DNA of 64,000 bases from Klebsormidium nitens (taxonomy: Eukaryota; Streptophyta; Klebsormidiophyceae; Klebsormidiales; Klebsormidiaceae): assembly GCA_000708835.1 (NCBI GenBank), contig DF237003.1, positions 108,524 to 172,523 on the forward strand, written 5' to 3'. Below, piece after piece: positions 47,001-58,700 of the stretch. The notes under the pieces are model-generated. The model saw nothing but the letters and a program-made list of their open reading frames with translations, did no database searches and was not told where the DNA came from. Made by a program: the position numbers and the translations under genes. Each line of letters opens with the position of its first letter. Position 1 is the first letter of the stretch.

Positions 47001-49044
47001 CCTCTCTGTCAAGCCTTGTGAGTGGGGTTCCAAGTCAATCATAGACACGGGAACTGAAGCAAGCACAGGACGCATCCCGTTTGAAACTTATGGTACCCAG
47101 AACAAGAAACGCTTCCCTCCCAAATTCGCAAGAGATGGATGGCGAGAGATGCTTTCAAACTATGTTTAGGTCCGATTAGGAAACCTCAAACTCACGCCAG
47201 GTCTGCCAGGTTTCGAAGTCCATTCCAGTCCTCACCTCCGGGAAGCTGTATACGATGGCCCACAATACGAAGACTCGCGAGAAAACCTGGACAATGTTTG
47301 AAAAGAGAGGCGAGCGCACAATACCTGCAAAGAGAGAATATGCGTGTGTCACGGTAAAGCTGAGGTCGGCTCCCATCTGTAACCTGTGGTCATTCTGCTT
47401 CGACCACTGCATCGTGATAGATACAGAGTTGCCAAGAAGGTCTCCATCTCTCTGACAATGCCACCAGCTTTTCTTTCTGGTACTAACATACAGTGATTGA
47501 AGCTATTCTACCCGGTAGGTTGATCCTAGGAGGAACAGCATGGGAGTGGACTTGGGCCCATCCTGCCACTGGTAATATACTCTGCTGATGAGGGTGCTCA
47601 ACACTTGGGATCTTTATACTCAGCGGAATCTGTTTTCTCGTAAACATCTGGTCCCGCAGGTGACCCGATGAGAGGTTTCGTAGGCAGGACGCCAGAGGCA
47701 TTGACCGGCTCTTGGAGTGGTAAACGCAAGCGTGATAATGATGCAACTTCTTCAACGAGCTTCACTTTCCATTGTACCACGCTTTCGTTGAGATATCACT
47801 TCAAGAGCATATCTCAAAATACAGCAACTAGGGCAGGTCCAAAGATGATTCTTGAGCTGGTGAAGCATAACGTTACACTGCGGTGCTCATACCAAAGAGC
47901 TGGGGTTAAACAAGGCTAAGGACAAAGCTAACTAGATCCAACCCCGCTACTGTAGTCTCATGAGGACTTTGAAGTACCATAAAATTTCACATTGTAAATT
48001 GTCTGTAAGACACGATCACAGCTCAAAGAAGAAAGGAGCATATGAACGGCGCCCAGCCAGCAAACTCACCGAAGAGGCTGTGGAAGATCTGCATCCAAAG
48101 ACAAACAAGTCTTCATGGTCGACTTCACTGTATCTCTTTCCAAGCGCCGTACAAGATGCAACCAGACACTCGAACGTCTCATGGGTTTGTCTGTACAGTC
48201 ATAACTCCGCAAGGTGCATCAACAAAGACAATCAAGCCTAAGGATCGTGACCGCTCATGTTTTTCTTTCTTCTCCTCTACTTTCGCACCTGGCACTTTCA
48301 CTCTTAGCACATAAGCATGAGGTTGACAAGGTTGCTTCCATGCTATCTTACAGACCCTGCAATCACAAGCCTTCATCACTCCATAAACAGCGATACAGTA
48401 CTTTTCCGTAGGAAGGTTTTTGTACCTTGCTTTCTGGGAGAATCTATTTGCAAAAGACAGCTCACCTCAAGAATGGCAAGCGTCTGGAAGACTTGCAGGG
48501 CCGGGATGCACGCCTCAATGCACGTTTCGGGGCCTGAGGTCCGCAGCGCCTCAATCGCCTTTACAAGAACAAGAGTCCTGCATAAAAATGCAAGCGCTTC
48601 TCAGCCGCCTGTCTTTTTCGGTGCTTTGCTTCTACCATACAGTTTCTGATTGTTGGATGTGCTTTCTGACCCAAAATTGCCTTTGATGAACATGATGGTT
48701 GCTCGATGTACTGTTTTGATATGAGCTGACGCTCTTAAGGACGTTCCAACCTTGCTTTATACGATCAGCCACGCATCGCCCCAACAGCTGTTGAATTTCA
48801 TTTACAATGCGAACGCAAATTGAGAAGACTTCTAGACCGTTGGACACCATGGCCCCATCTAAATGAATCAAAGGTTTGAACCCGGCCGAATTTTGATCCA
48901 TGGCTTGAGAACGCTGATACATCTGGTGCACCTTCTACCGCATTGACCAATTTTCTAGCGCAGAAAGTTCCACCAAGTCACTTACCACCCTCCAGCCAAG
49001 ATCATGTTGTACAGAATAAGATAGATTGATTTGACATTCCCCAT
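44011..49044 (-). CDS. PAS2: Very-long-chain (3R)-3-hydroxyacyl-CoA dehydratase (PASTICCINO2/PHS1 type)
   Basis: Nine-exon model, complement of 48986-49044, 48466-48577, 48070-48088, 47236-47324, 46671-46724, 46118-46188, 45209-45290, 44431-44527 and a tentative last exon 44011-44237. The enzyme performs the third step of fatty-acid elongation in the ER membrane. Blocks in family order are: SIYLILYNMILAGGW, AIEALRTSG, VFQTLAILEIFHSLFGIVRS, RVFVLWAIVYSFPEVRTSVF, IIRYVFYALKEAL, LRYTLFIVLYPVGAGSEVVL (with the catalytic Tyr and Glu of the family) and YPMPNRLNFAFDFYPV. Exon 3 is a 19-base microexon (48070-48088) whose inclusion restores IFHSLFG and the phase. The C-terminus is uncertain: the acceptor of the last exon is weak, and another at about 44256 would give a shorter tail of about 217 residues in total, close to the 221 of Arabidopsis PAS2. 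Confidence 0.85.
46848..47007. repeat. 80-bp tandem duplication in a HACD intron
   Basis: Units 46848-46926 and 46927-47007 are almost identical (GAGAGCGAGAGCAACCACGG at each start, TAATTCAGCGCCGTTTTGTG inside), with two small length changes. The duplication looks recent. It lies in the intron between exons 4 and 5 and does not include an exon border. Confidence 0.9.
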
Positions 49045-49759
49045 TGCGAGCGACCTAGCGCCCAAGAAGGGGTCGGCGCTTCACAACCAATGAACGCGGG
49101 TCGGGTCCAGCGCAAATTGCTGCCCAATCTCAGCTAACTTAGGTGATCGACGTTTGCTTTTCAAATTTCAGAGACCACCACCACCACCTTGACTACTCAA
49201 CAAGATGCCTGCACCCTGCACAAGCTCTGGACAGTCTCCTTTGAGCTTCTCCAAAGGGCGATCAGAGCCTGTGGCCGGCCAAGGTTGATTAAAATTTAAA
49301 GGTATATATATTCCGGGCACAGCTTCCTTGGGGGCGGGGCAACCCAGTACGGTATAAGCGAATCGTCTGGACTCTGGCGCAACAGACTTTCCCCGGTGAC
49401 GACACCGGGGGATTTCCTGGAACGAGGGGGAGTGGTCAATGACAACAGCAGCCAAATCGCAATATAATAGAGGAGTTGTTGCTCGTCTTATGGGCCTTTG
49501 ATTCAATATGTCGTCGGACTCCATATAAGAATCAGATCAAACCTTTGAATATTTCAACAAGCACACAAAGTTCTTCAACTTCAATCTTCAGAATCAAGGC
49601 CCAGGCCCAGGGCCAGGGCACAAACGTACAGGCAGCAGGGGCAGCTGCAAAAGGAAAGCAGAGATAGCTGCAGTCAGATCATGCAGTTCTTTGAAGCTTG
49701 CCCCCATCAGACTGAGCTATGAAACTCTAGTACTCTCCACAAGTGTGAGCACCCCGAAG
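49045..49759. promoter_or_regulatory. Divergent promoter region between HACD and the aspartic protease
   Basis: 715 bases between opposed start codons. A TATATATA-containing word at about 49302-49311 is the best core-promoter candidate, about 260 bases from the HACD start and 450 from the protease start. Near 49596-49620 there is a short CCCAGG repeat. The regulatory role is inferred from position. Confidence 0.4.
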
Positions 49760-52700
49760 ATGGCGCCCAATTGGCACGTGGTTCCTTCGCAAGCATGGGT
49801 GCTGTTGGTCGTAATTTGCTGCCTTGGAACCGCCCATGTCACCGGCAGTATAATTGGAAATGCCAGTCTGTCAAGCAGTCTGCAGCTGGGTCTGCAATAC
49901 AAAGGCGTGGAATTGCATCATGCTAGGGCGCAAGACGTGGAGAGGAGGGGGCTGCTTGGAGAGGCAGACATGAAGATCTACGGCTCTGTTATAAAACGGG
50001 GGTGAGTCTTCTGAGCAGTCCGTACTTTGTGTTGGAGATTGAGGGCAGTCAAAAAAGGTATGTGATGCTCTTTATGCAATTGTATTGAACCAAGCTGCAG
50101 GAGAGTGTTATCTTTGCATTTCAGAATCCTCTAAAATGTGAGCTGGATCGCTGACTTCTATCACAGCTAAATTGCAACCAGGCAGAATCGGTCGCATAAC
50201 CCCTCCCCCGGCTGAAGTTTGGAAATGCACCTTACTAACCCGTTAGAAGTATGCCTTCCCCCTCAGCATCTGAGGTTGATGTTCAGCTGGTCACCAAAAT
50301 TCATGGGTTTTCTTTTAAAAGCAGTCATTTTAGGGTTTCGTCGCCTGACTCAAGGGTCAGGTCTTCAAGCACTTTCTTGCTTCTGCTTGCGATTGGTGCA
50401 GACCTGTGTTATTGCTGACTTGAAACAAGTTGAAGTTGGCGCCATCTTTAAAAGCTGTGTCTCCTCGACTGTAGCCCAAGTGCCTCCAAAGTTAGCTAGT
50501 CTTAGGTTTTCGGTTAGCTGCTGTTGCACCAATGGAGGTTTCAAGGAGTCAGCACAGCTCCTGTGTCAACTGATCAATTGCTGCGGCTTCCTTGAAGACA
50601 AACCCTGAAAGTACGAGTTACACATTTGAGGGAGGCTTTCGCTTGGGTCTTGCCTAGGTCATCTTGCTACTCACTCTAAGTCATCCCGGCCATCCTGTCC
50701 GATCTGCTTTTCTCATGCTTTCCTCACAGGTATTATTACGTGCCAGTCCGACTCGGCACCCCCCCCCAAGACTTTGCATTGATTGTTGACACTGGGAGCA
50801 CCGTCACGTATGTCCCATGCTCTACGTGCACACATTGCGGACAGCATGCGGTAGGTGTCCTCATCCCTTCTCAATGTCGTCACCCTGTTCAAGGACGCAT
50901 CTTAAAGTGGTCGTACAGGTTTGGCGGACGGCACCGCTTCGTCGGCCGATCACCACCTTGGACGGCTCTGGCGATTCAGATTCTAAAAAATCTGAGCTGC
51001 TGAGCTGCAAGCGCGCTTGCTATGCCTACTAGAGTTTGTTTGTTGCAAGCCGCCAGTCAGCAGTTTGAGGGCTGAGGGTCTGTGAGTTGCAGAGCTTCGG
51101 TCTGGGGTACGGAATCCGACAATCAGTCTCAACTACCGTATTTATATAAACTACGATACAAATATATTCTGATTATTCAAGAACGTAGTTAGTTTCCTTA
51201 CTTTTCAAGGTCACACCTGGCGGTCTGAGCTTCTCATTCTAATATCCTCTCCTTTGTCCTCTTTTCTTCTTTTCTAGAAGTTGTCTTCTCTGGCCCAGCA
51301 TCGGGACCGCCAGTCGATTCTACGGAACTTTTGTTGGATCGAAAAGGACACCTAGAAGCCTTGGTTTTTGTTACAGGATCCGCGCTTCACACCCTCCTCC
51401 TCAAGCACGTACCAGCCCCTAGTATGCAGCGATCCGGAATGCGAGTCTCGACAGTGCGATGCTGCGCAGCAGTGCAGGTAGGCTGAAGGCTGAAGGTAGC
51501 CAGCTGCCTTTATGACTGTTGTCTGCTTGTTTGGCCCGAGTCACTGAGATCTGAGACAGTTGCTCCCCAAAGAGAAGTCGCTTAAGAACGTCGTCTCGAC
51601 ATTCTTCCGACCAGGTTTGCTATACTCCGCAGCGAGCATGGCTGATGATTTTGAATATTGATCGATCTGAGCGTGCAAAGGGTACCGTATGGGCAGGAAG
51701 TGTACATCCAAACAATTGGCAGAGTGGGGGCAAGGAGAATTGGTACCCGAAAGAAGCTGAGGCGGGAGGCTGTGGGAAATTGCTTATGTCACTGGGCTTT
51801 GGTATTCGAGGCTCGGGGCCGTGAGTCCGATCGGAGGCTGTCCGGCTGTCGAGATCGCGCAGAATCCAGTGATTAAACCGTCGATCTGATTTATGTACCG
51901 AGTGTTGTCACCAATGTCCAACAGGCCCCCGCCTCAGCTGCTTTCCTGTCCCGCTCCTCCTTGTTCCCACTCTGGCAGGTTGATCTGCACCTCGTATGGT
52001 CCCCTCCCGATTTTGTGGGGGATTCTTGTGTAGTAGGGTAGTAGTTGGCGATAAGGATTTCAGAGACGGAATTCTGCATGGGTTGTTCAAGTCCTGTATC
52101 CTCTTTCTTAACAACCAGAACACAGTTCTTTCCTGCGCTCGTTCGTCCGTTCGGGCAAGAGGTTTGACGGCTCATGACCATGACGTCACATCACGTCACA
52201 GAGCTTTTCACTCTTCTAAACAGAGATGATCCGGTTCTGTCAAACCATTCTGATATCAGCACTCTTGATGAGCTTCCCGAATACCGTAGTCCAAGGTAAT
52301 GATCCAAATAAATAAATAAATAATTATATGCATTCGGAAAGTCAGAAATTCGGATTTTGCGTTCGGAAAGTGGAAATTCGGAAAGGTTAACTAATTCTAG
52401 AATGGTCCTCGGAAGCCCTAAAACGGCCAAAATCAGCCTCCAAATCCCCTTCTTACTGGGAACATAGGGCATTCGGATTGTTGTCGTAATCTGCATATAT
52501 ATTTCCGCTTTCCTGGTCGGATTGTTNNNNNNNNNNNNNNNNNNNNTAGAAGCTCTTCGTTTCTGTCACAGGTACCAACGTCACTATGCCGAGATGAGCA
52601 GCACCAGCGGCCTCGTTGCCACTGACGTCATCGACTTTTTCGCTCACCACACACTCGGCGAGCCCCGCATCATGTTCGGGTGCGAGTTGATCGAAACGGG

Positions 52701-55700
52701 GGACTTGTATACGCAACAGGCTGACGGGATCACGGGGCTTGGTGGGTTGTGCTGGTTTGGTGTCCCTTCTCGTTTCGTTTATCCTTCGTCTCGTCCTTCT
52801 TGTCGGTCTTGCTTCTGTCTATGTTATCTCCGAAGTGAAGTATTTGTGTCAGCAAGCGTCAAGACTTTCTCGATAGTTGGCAGGAGCTTACTTAAAGGAC
52901 CACCATTAGCTTCGAAGAGTTTCGGACCTGCTTTTGTCGACTTTTGTTGGGATGTCTGGGGTACTTTCCGCATCAAACAACGACGTCCCTTCCCCAAGTC
53001 GCAGATGCTTATGCCGCCTCTCGACATCACTTCTCGTAACTATCAGAGGATGCATGACATCACCTCCTCCGCCATGTTCGAAACCGTGACGTCAACTCTG
53101 TTGGCGCCCTGTTAAACGACCCTATTTTGTGATTGCTTCTCTCAGGGCGGGGTCACTTCTCGATCGTGACCCAAATGGCTAACCAGGGCGCGATGGAGGA
53201 CGTGTTTTCGCTCTGCTACGGGGGGATGGAAAAGGGCAACGGAATGATGGTATTGGGTGCTGACCAACCCCCCCCAGATATGAAGTTCACGCCCTTCGAC
53301 CCGGCCCGAGAGTGAGAACACGCCTTCATCCTCTAGTTTGTTTTTCCGAGTGAGGGGCACAATGTAAAATGGTTATTCAGCAAAGGCGACCCGTGTGCCT
53401 GTCGGAACTCCGGTGCTGTCACTTTGGAGGCAGTTTGTCTTTCTATGTTATCGTAATCGTCAGATGCACGGCAGGATTCAGATCCAACGGCTTACGCAAT
53501 GGACACCCTGGTTTCTCAAAGCCTTGGATGATGTGAAACAAGGTCCAGGGTCGTTCCGCTGACGAATTGACTGTCCTTGTCTTTGCTCCTTGAAGAAAAG
53601 CGAAGACTAGGACCTGGCTCCTTAGAGCATCGAACTGCCTCTCATGGGCGTCCCGAATAAATTCAACCATTCTTTGTTGGTCGTCGTCCGCTATCTCGCA
53701 GTCACTTTCCACCCATGCGGTTTTCGGAATCTTTACAGACTGCTGGAACTCATCTAATCAAAGAGAGACAGCTCGTCCGAACCCACCTCAAACGAACGCT
53801 CCTAACCCAGCTATTTGGCCGTCCGCACCCCCCTTGCAACCATACGTTTTTTAAAAATCGGTTGCAGATTCCTCCTTATGGAATTGTATCTCGCCAAAAG
53901 ACCACTCGACAGCTTGTTTGAATCCACCTGAACGCACCTTTCCTGACCCACCTCTCCCAAACGTGCATAACCCACCTGTAACGGACGTCCTTCACCCACC
54001 TCTTGTGAGGTTTTCAACCCACCTACAAAAGACGTTTTTAACCCACTTCTCATGGACGTCCCTAACCCACCTACAACGGACGTTCCTAACCCAGTTGATC
54101 GGACGTCCGCACTCCGCTTGCAGGCGCAGCCCGTACTACAGCCTGGTCATTGCGGGCATGAGCGTCGGGGGGAGAGCCCTCTCGCTCGCGAGCACCGCGT
54201 TCCAGAACGGTTACGGGGCGGTCCTTGATAGCGGGACCACGTTTACGTACCTCCCGCCGCCCGTGTGGGCAGTGTTTCAATCGCAGGTGAGGGGCCGCGG
54301 TTGCTTTGTGGTACGTGAGTAAGGTTTTGAATCCGAAACTCTTCGGAGTCCCTTGAGCAGTATCCGAAAAGCAGGTTAGGGGCCTCTATTTTTGCGCGAA
54401 ACTCGAGAAAGGTTTCGTATTGGAAGTCTCCGAAACCTTTCTGTTGAGAAACCGCGCTGTCAAAGCGCATTCCGAAGTCGGATGTTTGGAACTCGTCCGG
54501 GTCCGCTTCGAGCATCAGAGTTGGTGAGCGTCATTGCGCGCAGAAAGGCCTGGCTGATTTTGGTCGTTCCAAGACGTTCTGACTGGGTTAGCGAGTGTCG
54601 AGGTTATTCGATACCAGCCCTTGCTTTGTTGTGTATGACAAACCAGGTTCTGAGGTACTTCTTCGTGTGTTCAGCACAAAGCGGGTTTTCTTTGCGCGAT
54701 GCTGTTGGACAAACTGACCAGTCGAGGTGTTGTGTAAGACTCAGAGGCACAAAATCTTTCCTTTTCTCCTCGCCTCAGTCACTTGCGAGTTCCCCTCTTT
54801 CAGATTCCCATCTTTCTTCTACTGATCCAACCAGCCCAGGTCTGCTTTCGGGCAGAATTCCACCGCTAAGAGGAATCTGCACGTTTTTCCTTCTCCAGAC
54901 TTCCTCTTCCAATCCGCGTCCTCTTTCCATTTCCCAGTTCTTGGCGGGGATCAAGCTCCCGCGAATTGCCGGCCCCGATCCTAAGCACACATCTTCTCAG
55001 ACTCTCTCGATTCCGTGTCGAAACATTCATTGCCAACTCTTCCTTTTTCCGTTTCCCAGTTCTTGGCGGGAATCAAGCTCCCCCGCATTCCCGGCCCCGA
55101 TGCCACGTACCCCGACGTGGGATTCAACTCGTCCGCGCGACAGCTTTTATCAGGAGTTACTCCCGTAAATGCCCTTTCCCAAATATCCGCTTTCAAAGTT
55201 TTCTTTTTCCATCTTCCAGTTCCTGGCCGGAATCAAGCTCCCCCGCATTGCCGGCCCCGATCCCAAGTACCCGGACATCTGCTTCTCAGGCGCAGGGGAC
55301 GATCTCACGCAGCTCGCCGCGCACTTCCCGACGGTCTCCTTCGAAATGGGGGGATGGCAGGGGGCCCCCTGGAGCCTGGAGCTAGCCCCCGAAAACTTTT
55401 TGTTCAAGCACGCCGAGCCGGGCGCCTACTGCCTCGGGTTGTTTGAGAACCAGGACCAGGGGTCGCTGATTGGAGGTGAGACTTTATTCCAACTTTCTTT
55501 CTTTTGCAGGTTATAATGTACCACTCAATAATCGTTTCGTTTGCAATCTAAGTTGCCTTTGGAAAGGATGCTTCCTAGTCTCAATTCAGAAGGGTTCTGT
55601 GATTAGTCTGGCCAGCCGATGCCAAAGAAAGGGCATCAGAACAAGATTGGTTGATCGTTTCTGTAGCGGTGTTTGTTTGCTCGGATACGGACCTGATGGT

Positions 55701-58700
55701 CATGATCGATCTCTCCCTTCTGCGAGCTGGTTGGTCTGGGATTGATAATCACATATGCGGTGGGTCCAATTATTGAAGACGGGAATGATGTAGTGGACAA
55801 TGTGTATCGTGCATCTGACCGGGGAGCACCAATCTGCAGCCAGCGTCTTGTGAAGACTAGATGCAAAAGGCTTTGTTCTGCTGAGGTATGGGAGCGGGCA
55901 CAGATCTCTCATCAGATCCCAGCTTATAGTGTTGCACTGCCATCCTTACCTTGTGGTCACTCAGGATCTGTGGAGCTAAGTTGATTGTGTCGAACGATCT
56001 CATTGTTACAAAGGTTCTGCTTATGCTTCCACAAAGGTCCTTCTTTTATCGTATGTTCACAGTACCAACTGTCGAAACGTTCGATTAACCGAGTCTTCTT
56101 TCTTCACCAGGAGTCGCCGTGCTCATAGTTGGACTCATTGAATGCTTGTGAATCTGCCCTGCTTTTCTTGCCGTCCAAGTGACGCCTTGTCGCCTTCCTT
56201 TGCTAGGCATCACCGTTCGCAACATGCTGGTTCGCTACGACCGCGTTAACAACCGCTTCGGCTTCGTCCGCCGGGACTGCGCCGATCTCCTCGACGCCCC
56301 CAAACAAACCGCCTCCCCAGAATCGACCCAGGCTCCGGTTCCGGTTCCGTCAAGCGGACAGACGGAAACGGAACCAGAGACGGCCGGAACGCATGCCCCT
56401 GCAACCCTTCCGCCGTCCCCCCCAGAAAAGACCCAAAGCGCTTCGCCCACGCAAGGGGCGGGAATGGGCTCTCCACCACCACCTGTGGAAGGTACGAGGG
56501 AATTTGTTGAACGACTTTCCAGCAAATACTGAATTCCAACCTGTCATGCTTCTCTTGAACTGTAGTCCATTTACGGCACGAACTTTTCTATGTGTTGGAT
56601 GAGTTCCTAACTACGCACAGACCAACCTTTCCTTAGACCTGTGATGGAAAAGGGAAGGCTAGCCGTGTCGAGTGACTCTTTCATGCTTTGCTGCCAGTGA
56701 AAGATTTCGGTAGCCTGAGAAGCGCAGTAGCACGAGGTCTTGAGTACGTCATTGCAATGGCAGTGAGACCTAAAAAAGTTATCTCTCTTTGCTCTGTGCA
56801 GCGTGTGCCACGTGTCGAGTTGGGGAGATCCGCGTGAGCATGGAGCTTATGATCGACATGGAAACGTGGAACCGCCTGACGCCCATCTTTGTGGATGATC
56901 TTTCACAACAGCTGCAAGTTGCATCGACCCAGGTAGGCCCCTTATCCGTTTAAACCTGGTGCATGGTAGTTAAGTGTTTGCATCTCGTATTTATCGGGTT
57001 AGTCTGGTCCACGTGGGGATACGGGTGCGGTTCACGTGGTCACAGATGCAGTGGACACAGATGCAGAGCGCGTAAACCCCTTAGGTTAGCCCTTTCCTTA
57101 GATTAGCCCTTTCAGCGTCTGTTACATACTGTTTACTGTGGCCTTGCAAGTCACAAAATCAAAGTATCATATATGAAGCCTTCCAGGAGGCGTATCCTTC
57201 TTTTGATTGCTTCTACTGGTCGCCTTGGGAAACCAGAGCGAGTCCTCGGGGTCTGAGTTGGAACTGTAGAGCATGAGCAATCCGAGTAGGCAATGAAGAT
57301 GATAAGATAGTTTTGTCCCTCCAAAAGCTCGAAACGTTTGATCACTGTAAGTCAGTATGTCGGGGTCTCTTACACAATGTGATCGCCGCAGGTTGCTGTT
57401 CGAGCAGTAGGACCCGTCAAAAACCCCCTTCAGCCATCCTTCTTTGAAAAAGTTGCTCAAATGGCCATGCGGATAAATTCAACCCAAGGGTATTAACCCA
57501 ACCGACAGCTTCTTCGAGATGCGGACTGTAATTACTGCTTAAGCACTTGCAGATGGCTCACGTTAATCAAGGACAACATATGAATTCCAAGTAAGCCCCT
57601 GAATGAGATTCCCGCCCTTTCTCCTCACAGTTTTAAGTAGTGGGAGCCCGGCGACTCCCCTCTTCCCGTGGAGGGGTGTCAGTAGACCTGGTGATCCATT
57701 CCGGGCCCGAGAGAATATCGAACAAAACCCCGTTAAGTACTTGCCAATGGCCCCTAAAATAAGACCCCTCTTTTCGGCCCTCTTTTCGCAGTTGGAAGTA
57801 GTGGGCGCCCGGCGGCTTCCCACCCCCCCGGGGGGGGTGTCAGTAGATTTAGTAATTCACCCCGGGCCCGGGTTGGCCGCGTTTGAATCCGGGGGGGAGC
57901 AGCGGATTGTGGGCGGGCTAGAAAGGAACGAGGTGGTCCTTCCCGAGGTCTTCGGGGAGTACAGCGTAACCAGCATACACCGGCTGCCGGCAGGGGCCGC
58001 CGCGGCGCCAATGTAAGAGCTTTTGCGACTTTTGGCCAGTCGGGGCTTCGCTTGTGAATCCAAGTCTGCGCGTTGAAATGCACTTTGCGACTATTGCTCA
58101 CATTGAATTCGTTGCAATATAGCTGAGCGTAAGGATTCATGCGTTGAGTGCTCAAGCGGGGCTTCCTAGGCAATTGCCGGATGCCGGCCGTGGCGGTGGC
58201 GGTGCCGACGTAAGCGGTCCATGCAATGTTTGCTCAGTCGGGGGTTCTCAAGCCTGCGGTTGTTTGGCAGTTTGCGGTTGCTGCTCTTATGTGCAATCGT
58301 TGCTTTATTGCTGCAATCAATGCGTTAAGGGTTTATTCGTTGTGTGCCTAGCTGGGCCTTCTTGATGAATGCAATCGTGCTGACTGCCTGGGTGTGCGCT
58401 TGCTGCACCAATGTGAGAACCTGTGCTTTACCGCTGAACGTAAGGGGTTATGCGGATTTTTAGCAACCGGGGCTTCTTTCTTCTTTTCAATCTGCTCAGG
58501 GATTGAGGTTTGCGGTCGGTCCCTTGAGTGTGAGGTTCTTGCAGGGCTGCTGCGAAGATTGTGACGATCGGTCGGTGTTTGCCGCCGGTCGGCCTTTTCT
58601 CGCTTCGTTTGGCGGAGAATTGGATGTTCTTATGGACGCTGCTGATGAAACCCTGTCGGAACGTTTTATCTGCAGCTGCTCCGAGATTTCACTTTCTGCT

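Noticed and set aside
54392-55168. 258-codon open frame in protease intron 6
   Set aside because: It is open largely because it runs through the duplicated exon 7 starts and pyrimidine-rich intron. It has no initiation context and no conserved motif beyond the copied FLAGIKLPRI.
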